A stretch of 64,000 nucleotides of DNA from Mangrovimicrobium sediminis (GCF_004745945.1 NZ_SRLE01000011.1:1-64000); one strand, 5' to 3'; shown: positions 37,320 through 46,138, numbered from the stretch's first letter. Notes: a model not told the origin generated them from the sequence alone. Translations and numbers: made by a program.

Positions 37320-38816
37320 GTGGCTGAACACATCGGGCGGCGGCAGTTGCTGGCCGGGATGGGCGCCCTGGCCGCGGCGGCCAGCGCGCCGGTCATGGCG
37401 CGCGCGCAGGGCTGGGACCTGGCCGCCGACGTGGTGGTGCTGGGTGCCGGTGCCGCGGGCTGTTGCGCCGCGATCGAGGCGGCGCAGTCCGGTGCTTCCG
37501 TGTTGCTGCTGGAACACCTGGCGCAGGCCGGCGGCGCCTCCGGTCTCGGGCCGGGCGTGATCTACGCCGGCGGCGGTACCGCCCTGCAGCGGGCGCTCGG
37601 CGTCGCCGACGACACGGACGCCATGTTCGCCTTCCTATCGCGCGCGGGCGGCCCCAATCCCCCGCTGGATAAACTGCGCCTGTACTGTGAGGAAAGCCCC
37701 GCGCACTTCGACTGGCTGGTCGCGCAGGGCGTCACCTACCGCGAGGCCCTGAGCGAGGCCCGCGGCACGCCCGCGGACAGCGCCTCCCTGTTCTTCAGTG
37801 GGGCGGAGCGCGACTGGCCGGCGCGGGATTTCGCTGCGCCGGCGCCGCGCGGCCACGTGCCCGGCCTGTCCGGGACCACCGGCGGCGCTGCGCTGATGCG
37901 CGCCCTGCTGCGCCGCGTGGCGGAACTCGGCGTGGACCTGCGCACCTCGATGCGCGGCGAACGCCTGGTCATGCTCAGTGACGGCCGAGTGGGTGGTGTC
38001 GCGGTGAGCGCTGCCAGCGGCCTGCTGCACGTGCAGGCCCGGCGCGGCGTGGTCCTGAGCTGTGGCGGTTTTATCCAGGAGCGCGCCATGGTGCGGCGCT
38101 ATGCCCCGCGGCTGCACGAGTGCGCCACGCCCTGGGGCGGTGCCGGAGACCTCGGCATGGGTATCAACATGGCCGTGGCCGCGGGGGCGGCTGCCCCGCG
38201 CATGGACGAGGGCGCGGCAATGTCCCGGCTGGACGCCAGCGGCGCCGCGCTGGCCGGCCTGCTGGTGAACGCCGCGGGGCAGCGGTTCATCGCCGAGGAC
38301 AGTTGGGAGGGCCTGATCGGCCACGCCATCACCTATGAACAGCGCGGCCGTGCCTGGCTGGTCACCGACCAGGCCGGGGCACTGCCGGAAACGCAGCAGG
38401 ATTTCGAACTGGCCGCGCGCAGCAATACCATCGGCGGCATCGAGGAGGCCCTGGGCCTGCCGCGCGGCGCCCTGCAGCAGAGCGTCGCCTACTACAACCG
38501 CTACGCCGGGCGCGGTGAGGACCCGCAGTTCCGCAAGTCCCGCGCCTTCCTGCGCCCGGTGCAGGGGCCACCCTACAGCGCCTGGGCGGTGAGCGGCGAG
38601 CGCGCGTTTTTCCCGGCATTCACCCTCGGCGGTGTTGCCACCGGCCTGAGCGGCGAGGTGTTGGACGCCTATGGCGAGGCCATGCCCGGCCTCTACGCCG
38701 CCGGGCGCAACGCCTCGGGCATGGTTAGCGCACCGCTGCTCGCCAGCGGCCTGTCCCTGGGTGACGCGACCTTCTTTGGCCGGCGCGCGGGGCGCGCCGC
38801 GGCGGGTGCGGCATGA
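37320..38816 (+). CDS. Tat-type FAD-binding flavoprotein, fumarate reductase/KstD-like
   Basis: A 498-residue flavoprotein. The N-terminus (GRRQLLAGMGALAAAASAPVMARA) looks like a twin-arginine signal; the FAD dinucleotide-binding motif VVVLGAGAAGCCAAIEAA starts near residue 37. The C-terminal FAD-contact TLGGVATG and PGLYAAGRNASGM segments match the fumarate reductase/succinate dehydrogenase/ketosteroid dehydrogenase superfamily. Start is GTG 37320. An ATGA overlap links it to a c-type cytochrome, so it may be a periplasmic dehydrogenase or reductase exchanging electrons with that cytochrome. The substrate (steroid-like, fumarate-like or other) cannot be decided. Confidence 0.82.
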   Translation: MAEHIGRRQLLAGMGALAAAASAPVMARAQGWDLAADVVVLGAGAAGCCAAIEAAQSGASVLLLEHLAQAGGASGLGPGVIYAGGGTALQRALGVADDTDAMFAFLSRAGGPNPPLDKLRLYCEESPAHFDWLVAQGVTYREALSEARGTPADSASLFFSGAERDWPARDFAAPAPRGHVPGLSGTTGGAALMRALLRRVAELGVDLRTSMRGERLVMLSDGRVGGVAVSAASGLLHVQARRGVVLSCGGFIQERAMVRRYAPRLHECATPWGGAGDLGMGINMAVAAGAAAPRMDEGAAMSRLDASGAALAGLLVNAAGQRFIAEDSWEGLIGHAITYEQRGRAWLVTDQAGALPETQQDFELAARSNTIGGIEEALGLPRGALQQSVAYYNRYAGRGEDPQFRKSRAFLRPVQGPPYSAWAVSGERAFFPAFTLGGVATGLSGEVLDAYGEAMPGLYAAGRNASGMVSAPLLASGLSLGDATFFGRRAGRAAAGAA

Positions 38817-39331
38817 GTAGTGGTAGTGGTGTGAGTGGTGTCAGTAGTGTGAGAATTATGAGTGGCGTGAGTGGCTGGCGCGGCAATAACAGCGTGAGCC
38901 TGTCGGCCATCGCGCGCGCGGCCTGTGCAACCGTGGTCCTGGCGCTAACCTCGCTGTGCACCGCAGCAGCGCACGCCGACGAACTGGACAACCGCCTCAC
39001 CCTGGCCAGCACCGAGCGCGGTCGTGTGGTGTTCGGCCCGTGCCGGGTCTGCCACGCTATCCAGTCCGCGCCGGGCACGCACACCGGGCCGGACCTCTCC
39101 GGCATCTTCGGCCGCGTGGTCGGCTCGCGCGAGGACTACGACGGCTACTCCGCGGCGTTTCGCCAGGCGCGGTTCGTGTGGACGCCGCGGGTGATGTTCG
39201 CGTGGCTGGAAAACCCCATGGGCATGTACCCGGCGTCCTCCATGATGAGCCTGGGCATCCCCGACCCACAGGACCGCGCCGACCTGATCGCCTGGCTGAT
39301 GCAGGTCTCGGTGGACGCAGCCGCCCCCTGA
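38813..39331 (+). CDS. Class I c-type cytochrome
   Basis: A 172-residue protein whose first 55 residues hold a long Ser/Gly-rich leader and a hydrophobic export segment (about residues 33-52, cleavage near HADELD). The haem motif is CRVCH (C77, C80, H81) and the likely axial methionine is in YPASSMMSLG near 141. It belongs to the small soluble class I cytochromes c of the periplasm. The ATG overlaps the flavoprotein stop (ATGA); M16 (ATG 38858) is an alternative start after a low-complexity repeat. The likely role is electron transfer with the preceding flavoprotein. Confidence 0.87.
   Translation: MSSGSGVSGVSSVRIMSGVSGWRGNNSVSLSAIARAACATVVLALTSLCTAAAHADELDNRLTLASTERGRVVFGPCRVCHAIQSAPGTHTGPDLSGIFGRVVGSREDYDGYSAAFRQARFVWTPRVMFAWLENPMGMYPASSMMSLGIPDPQDRADLIAWLMQVSVDAAAP
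38816..38876 (+). repeat. Low-complexity GTGAGTGG-type repeat inside a coding start
   Basis: The stretch consists of degenerate AGTGGTGTGAGTGG-like units, encoding mostly Ser, Gly and Val at the start of the cytochrome c gene. It contains two in-frame ATGs, so repeat-length changes could alter the leader or the reading frame. Confidence 0.6.
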
Positions 39332-39371
39332 CGCGCTTGCCGGCGCCGCGGCTTTTCGGCACAGTGCCGGC

Positions 39372-40061
39372 ATGTGCGGACGCTTCAATGTCATCGATAA
39401 CCCCGGCCTGCAGCAGTTGCTGCGCGACCTCGGCATCGACCTCAACCTGCCCACGCGGACCAATCTTGCGCCCACCGAGGGGGTGCCGCTGGTGCGCGCG
39501 GATGGACCGGAGCACCGCCTGGACAGCGCGCGCTGGTGGCTGACCCCGTCCTGGGCGCCGGCGGTGGACCAGAAGTACAGCATGTTCAATGCCCGCGCCG
39601 AGACCCTCGCCAGTAGCCGCGCTTTCCGCACCCCGTTCCGTCGCCAGCGCGGCATCGTGCCCATGAGCAGCTTCATCGAGTGGCGCACGGAGGGCGGCGG
39701 AAAACAGCCGTGGCTGATCGAGAGCGGGGAGGGCGCCTTTGCCGCGGCAGCGCTGTGGGACGTGTGGGACGGCGACGGCAGCGCCCTGCTCACCTGCAGC
39801 GTGGTCACCACCGCGGCGGCCGAGGCTTTCACACCCTGGCACACGCGTATGCCGGTGTTTATCGCAGGAGAAGAACGCGATCGCTGGCTGGACAATACCC
39901 ACCCGGTGGCCAGCGACGACCCGCTGTTCCAGCCGCGATTAAAATGCGACTGGCGGCTGGTCCCGCTGTCACGCGAGGTCAGCAACGCGCGCAACAAGGC
40001 ACCGGAGTTGATGGAGGCGCCGCCCCAGGCCGAGGTGGTTCACCTGGCCCGCGACGGTTAG
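39372..40061 (+). CDS. SRAP/YedK-family abasic-site protein
   Basis: A 229-residue SOS-response-associated peptidase (SRAP) protein. The mature N-terminus is MCGRFNV, with the Cys2 that forms a thiazolidine crosslink to abasic sites in DNA. Other conserved positions are FNARAETLA near residue 75, the catalytic Glu in SSFIEWR near 104 and the His in HTRMP near 158. The family protects abasic sites in single-stranded DNA. ATG 39372 is fixed by the need for Cys2. The gene follows the cytochrome by 40 bases with no clear functional link; no LexA box was visible. Confidence 0.92.
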   Translation: MCGRFNVIDNPGLQQLLRDLGIDLNLPTRTNLAPTEGVPLVRADGPEHRLDSARWWLTPSWAPAVDQKYSMFNARAETLASSRAFRTPFRRQRGIVPMSSFIEWRTEGGGKQPWLIESGEGAFAAAALWDVWDGDGSALLTCSVVTTAAAEAFTPWHTRMPVFIAGEERDRWLDNTHPVASDDPLFQPRLKCDWRLVPLSREVSNARNKAPELMEAPPQAEVVHLARDG

Positions 40062-40094
40062 GGCGCGCCCCCGCGAGAGGACGCAGCGCTGCCC

Positions 40095-42491
40095 TCAGAA
40101 CGAGTAGCGCAGGTCGATACCGTAGGTGAGCGTGTCGTAGGGGTTGGTGTGAATGCCGCCCAGGGTGTCGGCACCCAGGCCGCTGGGGTTGTCGGCGTAT
40201 TCCTCGTCGAGCAGGTTATCCCCCCACAGCGCGACCTCGATGGTCTCCGCGTCGTTGCTCCAGGCGATGCGCGCGTTGAGCCACTCGCGGTCCTGGAAGT
40301 ACCAGGAACCGGTCTGGAAGATCGGCGTGTCCGAGTCCGGGCCCGGGTCCTCGTCGAACTCGTAGCTGACGTGGACCAGCAGGAAGCCGCGCGGCACCTG
40401 CGGCGTCCAGTCCAGCACCAGGGTGTAGTTGGTGTCCGTGGAGCTACTTTCCTTGTCGCCGCCGGCGGGTTCCCCCGCTGCGTTGAAATAGGCCTCGCGC
40501 TCGGTTTCGGTTTCGCGCAGGGTGGTCAGCGCCGCCAGGCGCAGGTTGTCTATCACGCTCCAGGTGACCGACAGTTCCAGTCCGTCGGTAGTGTCGTCGG
40601 AGCTGATCACACCGGGGGCGGCCACCGGGTCGTCGGCGCTCTCCTTGAGGTCGACCTGCTGCTGGCGATCGTCCAGTTCCTGGTGGAACACGGCGAGTTC
40701 CGCGCGCAGGCGGTCGTCGAAGAAATCCCCCTTCAGGCCCAGTTCGATGCTGGTCATGTCCTCCGGGTCGAAGGAGCCGGAGCGCACCGCGCCGAAGCTC
40801 TGGCCGTCGAAGCCGCCGGACTTGTAGCCGGTGGCGTAGGACAGGTAGGTGAGGGCGTTGTCGGCGAGTTGCCAGTCGAGCACCAGGCGGCCGGTGACCC
40901 GGCTCCAGCTGTCCGAGGCGCTGTACTTGTCGAAGTAGGCGGACGGGGCCACGTCCAGCGCCGCCGGGTCGTACTGCACGCGGGCCGGTGGCAGCGACCA
41001 GCCAAGGTCCACCGGGAAGGTCTGCCAGGAGTAGTCCTTCTGGTCGTCGCTGTAGCGCAGGCCGCCGGTAATACCCAGGCGCTCGGTGAGCTGGTAGCGC
41101 AGGTCGGCGAAGATGCCCCAGTTGACGAAGTCGCCGGTGTTGTCCATGGTCTCGGTGAAGTACTGGCCGGCGTATTCCGGTGGTAATACGGCGATGCCCG
41201 CGAGGTCGCTGACGCTGTTCCAGAAGGCGTCGGGGGAATCCGCGAACAGGTCCCAGGCGTGGGTGTCCTGGTCCGGCTCGATACCGATTTCCGGCAGCAG
41301 TAACAGGCTGACGAACTGCATGTAGGAGTCGGTCAGCAGGCCGATGTCGGTGCGCTGGTAGACGTCCTCGCGGCTGTAGTTGGCGCCGGCGATAAAATTG
41401 AACGGTCCCTCGTCGTAGCTCACCCGCCACTCGGTGTAGAAGATATCCGAGTCCTCGATGTTGTTGGTATCGAGGTAGCGCCGCGGGTCGGCGGTGCCGT
41501 CCTCCTCCTCCAGGTTGGTGGTTTCCCAGTCGCGGTAGCTGAGTACGCCGAACAGGTTCCAGGCGCCGCCGAGGTTCTGCTCGAGTTGCGCGGAGACGCC
41601 GTACATGTCGCGGGTCTCTTCCTCGCCGCCCACCACGTCGTGGCGGTCCTTGCCGCGGAATGGGTCGTCGCTGCCCTGGTAGGCGTACTTGCCGACGCCG
41701 ATGGCCGCGCGCGGCATTTCGTTGCGGTCCTCGAAGTCGGCGGCGAGCTGGATCGAGGTGCTTTCTCCCGGCGTCCACAGCACGGCGGCGCGGCCGGCGA
41801 GGAAGCCCTCGTCGCGGAAATCGTCACCGCCATCGACGTTGCGGGTAAAGCCGTCGCGCTGGTGATAGAACAGGTTGCCGCGCATCGCCAGGTCGTCCCC
41901 CAGCGGCAGGTTGAGCATGCCCTCGTAGCGTTGCAGGTCCTGGTTGCCCAGGCGCGCCTTGAGGAAGCCGTTGAACTCCGGTTCCGGCTTGTTGGGCACG
42001 ATGTTGACCACGCCGGCGGTGGCGTTGCGCCCGAACAGGGTGCCCTGCGGCCCCTTGAGCACCTCGATGCGCTGGATGTCGGTAAACGGGATGGACGTCA
42101 CCGCACGCGGCATGTAGGCGCCGTCGTAGAAGGTGGCCACCGAGGGGTCCTGCCCCGAGCTGATGTTGATGGCGCTCACCCCGCGCACGGTGATACTCAC
42201 CTGGGTCGAGGTGCCCTCGGGCGCGCTGACGTCCACGCCGGGCATGAAGGCATCGATGTCCTGGATGCCGACCGCGCCGGTATTGATGATGTCCTGCACG
42301 GTGAACGCGTCCACCGCCACCGGCACCGACATGAAGTCCTGCTCGCGCTTTTGCGCGGTGACCGTGACTTCCTCCAGTTGCAGGTTGTAGGGGCGCGCGG
42401 TGTCCTGTGCGAGGCTGGTATCGGCGGCAGTGACGGCGAACGCCGCGAGGAGGCCGGCGCGCAGGGCGCGGGGCGACGACGGTGGGTGCAT
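40095..42491 (-). CDS. TonB-dependent outer-membrane receptor
   Basis: A 798-residue receptor. A signal peptide (about residues 1-29, ending ADTSLA) is followed by the TonB-box region VTVTAQKREQ near 43, a plug domain (about 55-165, with VLKGPQGTLFGRNATAGVVNI) and a 22-strand barrel ending in the aromatic residue of DLRYSF. Plug and barrel resemble the large uncharacterised receptor family of marine gammaproteobacteria. The start is ATG 42491, only five bases after the PqiC-like lipoprotein gene of the MCE operon, so it probably belongs to that operon and may bring a hydrophobic substrate across the outer membrane. The ligand is unknown. Confidence 0.9.
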   Translation of the reverse strand: MHPPSSPRALRAGLLAAFAVTAADTSLAQDTARPYNLQLEEVTVTAQKREQDFMSVPVAVDAFTVQDIINTGAVGIQDIDAFMPGVDVSAPEGTSTQVSITVRGVSAINISSGQDPSVATFYDGAYMPRAVTSIPFTDIQRIEVLKGPQGTLFGRNATAGVVNIVPNKPEPEFNGFLKARLGNQDLQRYEGMLNLPLGDDLAMRGNLFYHQRDGFTRNVDGGDDFRDEGFLAGRAAVLWTPGESTSIQLAADFEDRNEMPRAAIGVGKYAYQGSDDPFRGKDRHDVVGGEEETRDMYGVSAQLEQNLGGAWNLFGVLSYRDWETTNLEEEDGTADPRRYLDTNNIEDSDIFYTEWRVSYDEGPFNFIAGANYSREDVYQRTDIGLLTDSYMQFVSLLLLPEIGIEPDQDTHAWDLFADSPDAFWNSVSDLAGIAVLPPEYAGQYFTETMDNTGDFVNWGIFADLRYQLTERLGITGGLRYSDDQKDYSWQTFPVDLGWSLPPARVQYDPAALDVAPSAYFDKYSASDSWSRVTGRLVLDWQLADNALTYLSYATGYKSGGFDGQSFGAVRSGSFDPEDMTSIELGLKGDFFDDRLRAELAVFHQELDDRQQQVDLKESADDPVAAPGVISSDDTTDGLELSVTWSVIDNLRLAALTTLRETETEREAYFNAAGEPAGGDKESSSTDTNYTLVLDWTPQVPRGFLLVHVSYEFDEDPGPDSDTPIFQTGSWYFQDREWLNARIAWSNDAETIEVALWGDNLLDEEYADNPSGLGADTLGGIHTNPYDTLTYGIDLRYSF

Positions 42492-42496
42492 ACGGT

Positions 42497-43105
42497 TTAC
42501 TCCTCGCTGGTCGGGGGATTGGCGGCCGCCGCGGCTTCGATGGCCGCGGCGGCGATCTCGCTCAACTGGAAGAACAACGCGCTGTAGGCGCCGGCGATGG
42601 CCTCAGGGCCGTCGCCGTCCAGCGGTTGCTGCAGGCGCGCGATACGCCGCTCCAGGGTGCTGTCGTCGCCCGGCCGGTAGACCAGCCACTCCGCCACCAG
42701 TCGCGCGGATGCGCTGTCGGCGTCCAGTTCCAGCACGCGCAGCTTGAGAGCGTAGGCCGGCGGCCGTTTCGGGTGCCAGGGGTAGGGGCGCACGTCCTGG
42801 GTGCCGAGCAGGGCCGCGAGGTTCAGCGCCATGACCCGGGTGATGCCGTCCTCCAGCGGTTCTGCCCAGCGCTCGGTGTTGGCCAGGTCCAGGCGGTTGG
42901 CGCCGTCGGAGAGGACCATGGCGTCGCGCTGCAGGTAGGGCGGGACCCCGACCGGCCCCACGCCCAGCGCAAATGCGGTATCCGTCTCCACCGGTACCGC
43001 CTGCGCGCGCAGGATGTAGTGGTTGCTTTTCGGCGTGCTGCCGCAGGCGCCGAGCAGGCCCAGCAGGGCGAGGAGGGCGAGCGTGTTGCGTAAGTGGGCG
43101 TGCAT
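42497..43105 (-). CDS. PqiC-like lipoprotein of an MCE transport system
   Basis: A 202-residue lipoprotein with lipobox LLGAC (lipidated C21). The body fits the ABC-type transport auxiliary component (PqiC/DUF330) family, with SNHYILRA at the start of the domain. PqiC proteins are outer-membrane or periplasmic partners of MCE proteins in lipid transport. Its ATG follows the MCE gene stop after two bases, and the TonB receptor gene follows five bases later. The order permease, ATPase, MCE protein, PqiC matches known MCE operons. Confidence 0.87.
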   Translation of the reverse strand: MHAHLRNTLALLALLGLLGACGSTPKSNHYILRAQAVPVETDTAFALGVGPVGVPPYLQRDAMVLSDGANRLDLANTERWAEPLEDGITRVMALNLAALLGTQDVRPYPWHPKRPPAYALKLRVLELDADSASARLVAEWLVYRPGDDSTLERRIARLQQPLDGDGPEAIAGAYSALFFQLSEIAAAAIEAAAAANPPTSEE

Positions 43106-43107
43106 GG

Positions 43108-44070
43108 CTAGTCCTCGCTGCGGCCGCGGATCAGGGACTCGGGGTGTTCTTCCAGCGTGCGGCCCAGGGACTGCAGGGAGCGACCCGCCTTGCCCAGGTC
43201 CTGCAGCGCACGGTTGAGTTCGTACACGGTGTTGGAGTCGTAGTCGACCAGGTGCTGGAACTCCTTCGCGCTGGACTCGATGGTGGCGATGGCCTGCTCC
43301 AGCATTTCCAGGTTGCTGCGGATCAGCCTGGCCAGTTCCGGCAACTCCTCGTTGGCCAGGTCGACGGTGCCATTGGCGTCGCTGAGCAGGGCGTCGAGGC
43401 GACCGCCGGTGCTGTCGACCTGGCCCTGTAACTGCTCGCTCAGGGCCTGCACCGAGGCGACAGTGTCGTGCAACTGGCCGGGCAGCTGCTTGAACTTCTC
43501 GTCGCCGACAAACTCGGCCAGGCCGGTGGCGATGGTTTCCATATCGTTGGCCATCTTCACCAGGTCCAGGGATTCCAGCTCGCGGGTCAGCTTCTCGAGG
43601 CCGGTGGGGATGGAGGGGATCTGCTGGTAGGGCGAATCGATGTCCGCCAGGTTGATTTCGCTGTCCGGGTGAAAATCCAGCTGCACGTAGAGCAGGCCGG
43701 TGAGCAGGCTCTGGGTATTGAGCTGCGCGCGCATGCCGCGCTCGATGAGATCCTCCACCAGGTTGTCGGAGATCGCACCGGTGCGCCGCAGGTTGTCGCC
43801 GCTGATTTCCGCCTCCACCAGGGTAATGAGCTCGGAGGTCTCGGAATCCAGCACCAGTTCGATCTTGGTCACCTGGCCCACCTGCACGCCGCGCAAGGCG
43901 ACCGGCGCGCCCATGTTCAGGCCCTTCACCGAGCCCTCGAAGACCATCACGAACTTGTTGCTGTTGCTGCCGAACCCGGTACCCAGCGCGAACAGCACCG
44001 CGGTGACGCCGATCAACAGGGCACCGGCGACGAAGGCGCCGATGGCGGCGCTGTGCGGTTTTTCGCTCAT
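43108..44070 (-). CDS. MCE-domain protein (MlaD-like)
   Basis: A 320-residue periplasmic protein with one N-terminal membrane helix (about residues 8-28) and a single MCE domain (about 36-115, including MVFEGSVKGLNMGAPVALRG near 41). A long alpha-helical C-terminal region (about 150-300) may form a coiled shaft, as in PqiB/YebT-like or MlaD-extended proteins. MCE hexamers shuttle phospholipids or sterols between membranes. The ATGA overlap with the ATPase gene supports operon membership. The substrate is unknown. Confidence 0.9.
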   Translation of the reverse strand: MSEKPHSAAIGAFVAGALLIGVTAVLFALGTGFGSNSNKFVMVFEGSVKGLNMGAPVALRGVQVGQVTKIELVLDSETSELITLVEAEISGDNLRRTGAISDNLVEDLIERGMRAQLNTQSLLTGLLYVQLDFHPDSEINLADIDSPYQQIPSIPTGLEKLTRELESLDLVKMANDMETIATGLAEFVGDEKFKQLPGQLHDTVASVQALSEQLQGQVDSTGGRLDALLSDANGTVDLANEELPELARLIRSNLEMLEQAIATIESSAKEFQHLVDYDSNTVYELNRALQDLGKAGRSLQSLGRTLEEHPESLIRGRSED

Positions 44071-44840
44071 GCAGTTTTCTCCTGTGCCGCAGTGCTGGCC
44101 TCGCGCGCCAGGAACTGCCTTACCACGGGTTGGTCGCTGTGTTCGCGCAGCTCGCGCGGGTTCCCGTAGGCGATCATAGTCTTGCTGGCCGCGTCGAGGT
44201 AGACCGAGTTGGTGGCGATGCCGAAGATGCTTGGCAATTCGTGGGTCACCATGACCACGGTGGCACCGGTACTTTCCTTGATCTGCACGATCAGGTCGTC
44301 GAGCAGTCGCGAGCTGATCGGGTCGAGCCCGGCCGAGGGTTCGTCGAAGAACAGGATGTCCGGGTCCAGGGCGATGGCCCGGGCCAGCGCCGCGCGCTTG
44401 CGCATGCCGCCGCTGATTTCCGAGGGGTAGAAATCCTGGTAGCCGTCCAGGCCGACCAGCGCCAGCTTGTAGGCGATGATGGCGGCGCGGTCGGCGGGGC
44501 TGTGGTCGGTGTACAGCTGCAGCGGCAGTTCCACGTTCTCCGCCAGGGTCATGGCGCTGAACAGGCCGCCGGACTGGTAGGTGATGCCCCAGCCGCGGCG
44601 CATGACATCGCGCGCATTGGCGTTCGCGTGGACGAAGCTGTCGCCGGCGTAGAGGATGTCGCCGGCGGCGGGCTCGACCAGGCCCAGCAGGTGCTTGAGC
44701 AGGGTGCTCTTGCCGCAGCCGCTGCCGCCCATGATGACGAAGATGTCGCCGCGATTGATATCGAAACTGAGGTCGCGCTGGATCACCCGCGAACCGTAGG
44801 CCATGGTCAGCTCGCGTACCGCGATATGCGCCTCGGCCAT
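44067..44840 (-). CDS. MCE-system ABC ATPase (MlaF-like)
   Basis: A 257-residue ABC ATPase. Walker A is GGSGCGKST, the signature is ISGGMRKRAALARA and Walker B is ILFFDEPSAGLDPI; the extended LVEPAAGDILYAG region fits MlaF/Mkl-type proteins. ATG 44840 is in a TGATG overlap with the permease stop; a longer open frame to 45761 is shadow. With the MlaE-like permease it powers lipid movement for the MCE protein encoded next. Length is typical. Confidence 0.91.
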   Translation of the reverse strand: MAEAHIAVRELTMAYGSRVIQRDLSFDINRGDIFVIMGGSGCGKSTLLKHLLGLVEPAAGDILYAGDSFVHANANARDVMRRGWGITYQSGGLFSAMTLAENVELPLQLYTDHSPADRAAIIAYKLALVGLDGYQDFYPSEISGGMRKRAALARAIALDPDILFFDEPSAGLDPISSRLLDDLIVQIKESTGATVVMVTHELPSIFGIATNSVYLDAASKTMIAYGNPRELREHSDQPVVRQFLAREASTAAQEKTA

Positions 44841-45973
44841 CAGATGCCCACCTGCTGGAAGATAATGTTGATCGCCGCGTCGGCGATGATCAGGTAGACG
44901 ATGGCGATGACCACCGCCTCGGTCGCGGCCTCGCCGACCGCGGCGGAACTGCGTCCGCTGTTCATGCCCGCGCGACAGCCGGCCACCGCGATCAGCGCAC
45001 CGAAGATCACGCTCTTCAGTAACCCCACATTGAGGTGCACCAGCGACAGCGCCTGCTCGCCCTCGTTCATGTACATGAGCGGCGTGATACCCATGCCGCC
45101 GGCGACGATGCCGCCGCCGATCACGCCGAGCAGGTTGGCGTACAGGGTGAGCAGCGGCATCATCACCACCAGGGCGAGGATGCGCGGCACCACCAGAAAC
45201 TCCACCGGCGATACGCCCATGGTGACGATGGCGTCGATCTCCTCGTTGGTCTGCATGGTGCCGAGCTGCGCGGCGTAGGCCGCACCGGTGCGGCCGGCCA
45301 TCACCACCGCGGTCATCAGCACGCCCATCTCGCGCAGGGTGCCGATCACCACGAGGTCGGCGACATAGATCTCCGCGCCGAACTGGCGCAGCTGTACCGC
45401 GCCGAGGTACGCCAGGATCATGCCCACCAGCACGCTGGTGAGGCTGATGATGGCAATGGCGTTGGGGCCGGCCTGGTAACAGAAGGTGCGGAAATCGACG
45501 AAGCGAGTATTGGAGCGTCCAAGGAGCAGCTTCCACAGGGCGATGGACACCTCGCCGATGAACGCCAGGGTCTCCCGCGAGCGCTCGAGAAAATCGCGCA
45601 GTAGCTCGCCCAGGTGCAGGCGGGCGTACCAGGGCCGGCGGCGCTGCGCCGGCGGCTTGTAGGGCTGCACCGCGGTGGCGACCTGCAGCAAGCGCTGCAC
45701 GCCCTCGGGCAGCTCGCGCGGCTGGAACTCGATGTTCTCGTCGCGACACTGGTTGTAGCACTGCAGCAGGAAGGCCATGAGCACCGAGTCCCAGGTGCCC
45801 AGGGCGCTGCAGTCCACCACCAGCTCGGGGGCCGAGATCACCGCGAGTTCGTCGCGCAGTTCGCGGTAGTCCGGGTGCTCACGGCCATGGACCCAGTCGC
45901 CGCGCAGGGTCAGCACCGCGCTGTCGCGGTCCTCGACCTGGAGTTCGAATTCGGCTGGCTGGGCTTGGCTCAT
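44840..45973 (-). CDS. MlaE-family permease with N-terminal STAS-like domain
   Basis: A 377-residue permease. An N-terminal soluble region (about residues 1-110, with LVVDCSALGTWDSV) resembles a STAS domain, as in STAS-MlaE fusions. The MlaE core follows with about five hydrophobic segments and GTLREMGVLMTAVVMAGRTG near 214 and GTMQTNEEIDAIVTMGVSP near 239. In E. coli these functions are split between MlaE and MlaB. The start ATG 45973 lies just downstream of four 11-bp tandem repeats, with no clear Shine-Dalgarno. It leads the MCE operon. Confidence 0.9.
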   Translation of the reverse strand: MSQAQPAEFELQVEDRDSAVLTLRGDWVHGREHPDYRELRDELAVISAPELVVDCSALGTWDSVLMAFLLQCYNQCRDENIEFQPRELPEGVQRLLQVATAVQPYKPPAQRRRPWYARLHLGELLRDFLERSRETLAFIGEVSIALWKLLLGRSNTRFVDFRTFCYQAGPNAIAIISLTSVLVGMILAYLGAVQLRQFGAEIYVADLVVIGTLREMGVLMTAVVMAGRTGAAYAAQLGTMQTNEEIDAIVTMGVSPVEFLVVPRILALVVMMPLLTLYANLLGVIGGGIVAGGMGITPLMYMNEGEQALSLVHLNVGLLKSVIFGALIAVAGCRAGMNSGRSSAAVGEAATEAVVIAIVYLIIADAAINIIFQQVGI

Positions 45974-45977
45974 GCGG

Positions 45978-46021
45978 GGCTCATTCTAGGCTCGTTCCGG
46001 GCTCTTTCTGGGATCATTCTG
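45978..46021 (-). repeat. Four tandem 11-bp repeats upstream of the MCE operon
   Basis: Four adjacent imperfect 11-bp units, consensus GGCTCNTTCYR on the forward strand (45978-45988, 45989-45999, 46000-46010 and 46011-46021), lie 4 to 48 bases upstream of the permease ATG. The spacing equals about one helical turn, as expected for a regulator bound in a row on one face of the DNA, but replication slippage could also produce such an array. It occupies the expected ribosome-binding region. Confidence 0.75.
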
Positions 46022-46138
46022 GATTAGTGGGCCGCGTCGCGTTCAGCTGTCAGTCTACTGGCATGAACGGGCACAGGCCAAGCGCCTGCGCGCGATGCGG
46101 TGACCCTGGATGCGTGTTGGTGCCGCGGAAGCCTTCGA

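Noticed and set aside
44067-45761. 564-codon frame ending in the MlaF-like ATPase
   Set aside because: The N-terminal 300 codons shadow the MlaE permease; ATPase begins at 44840.
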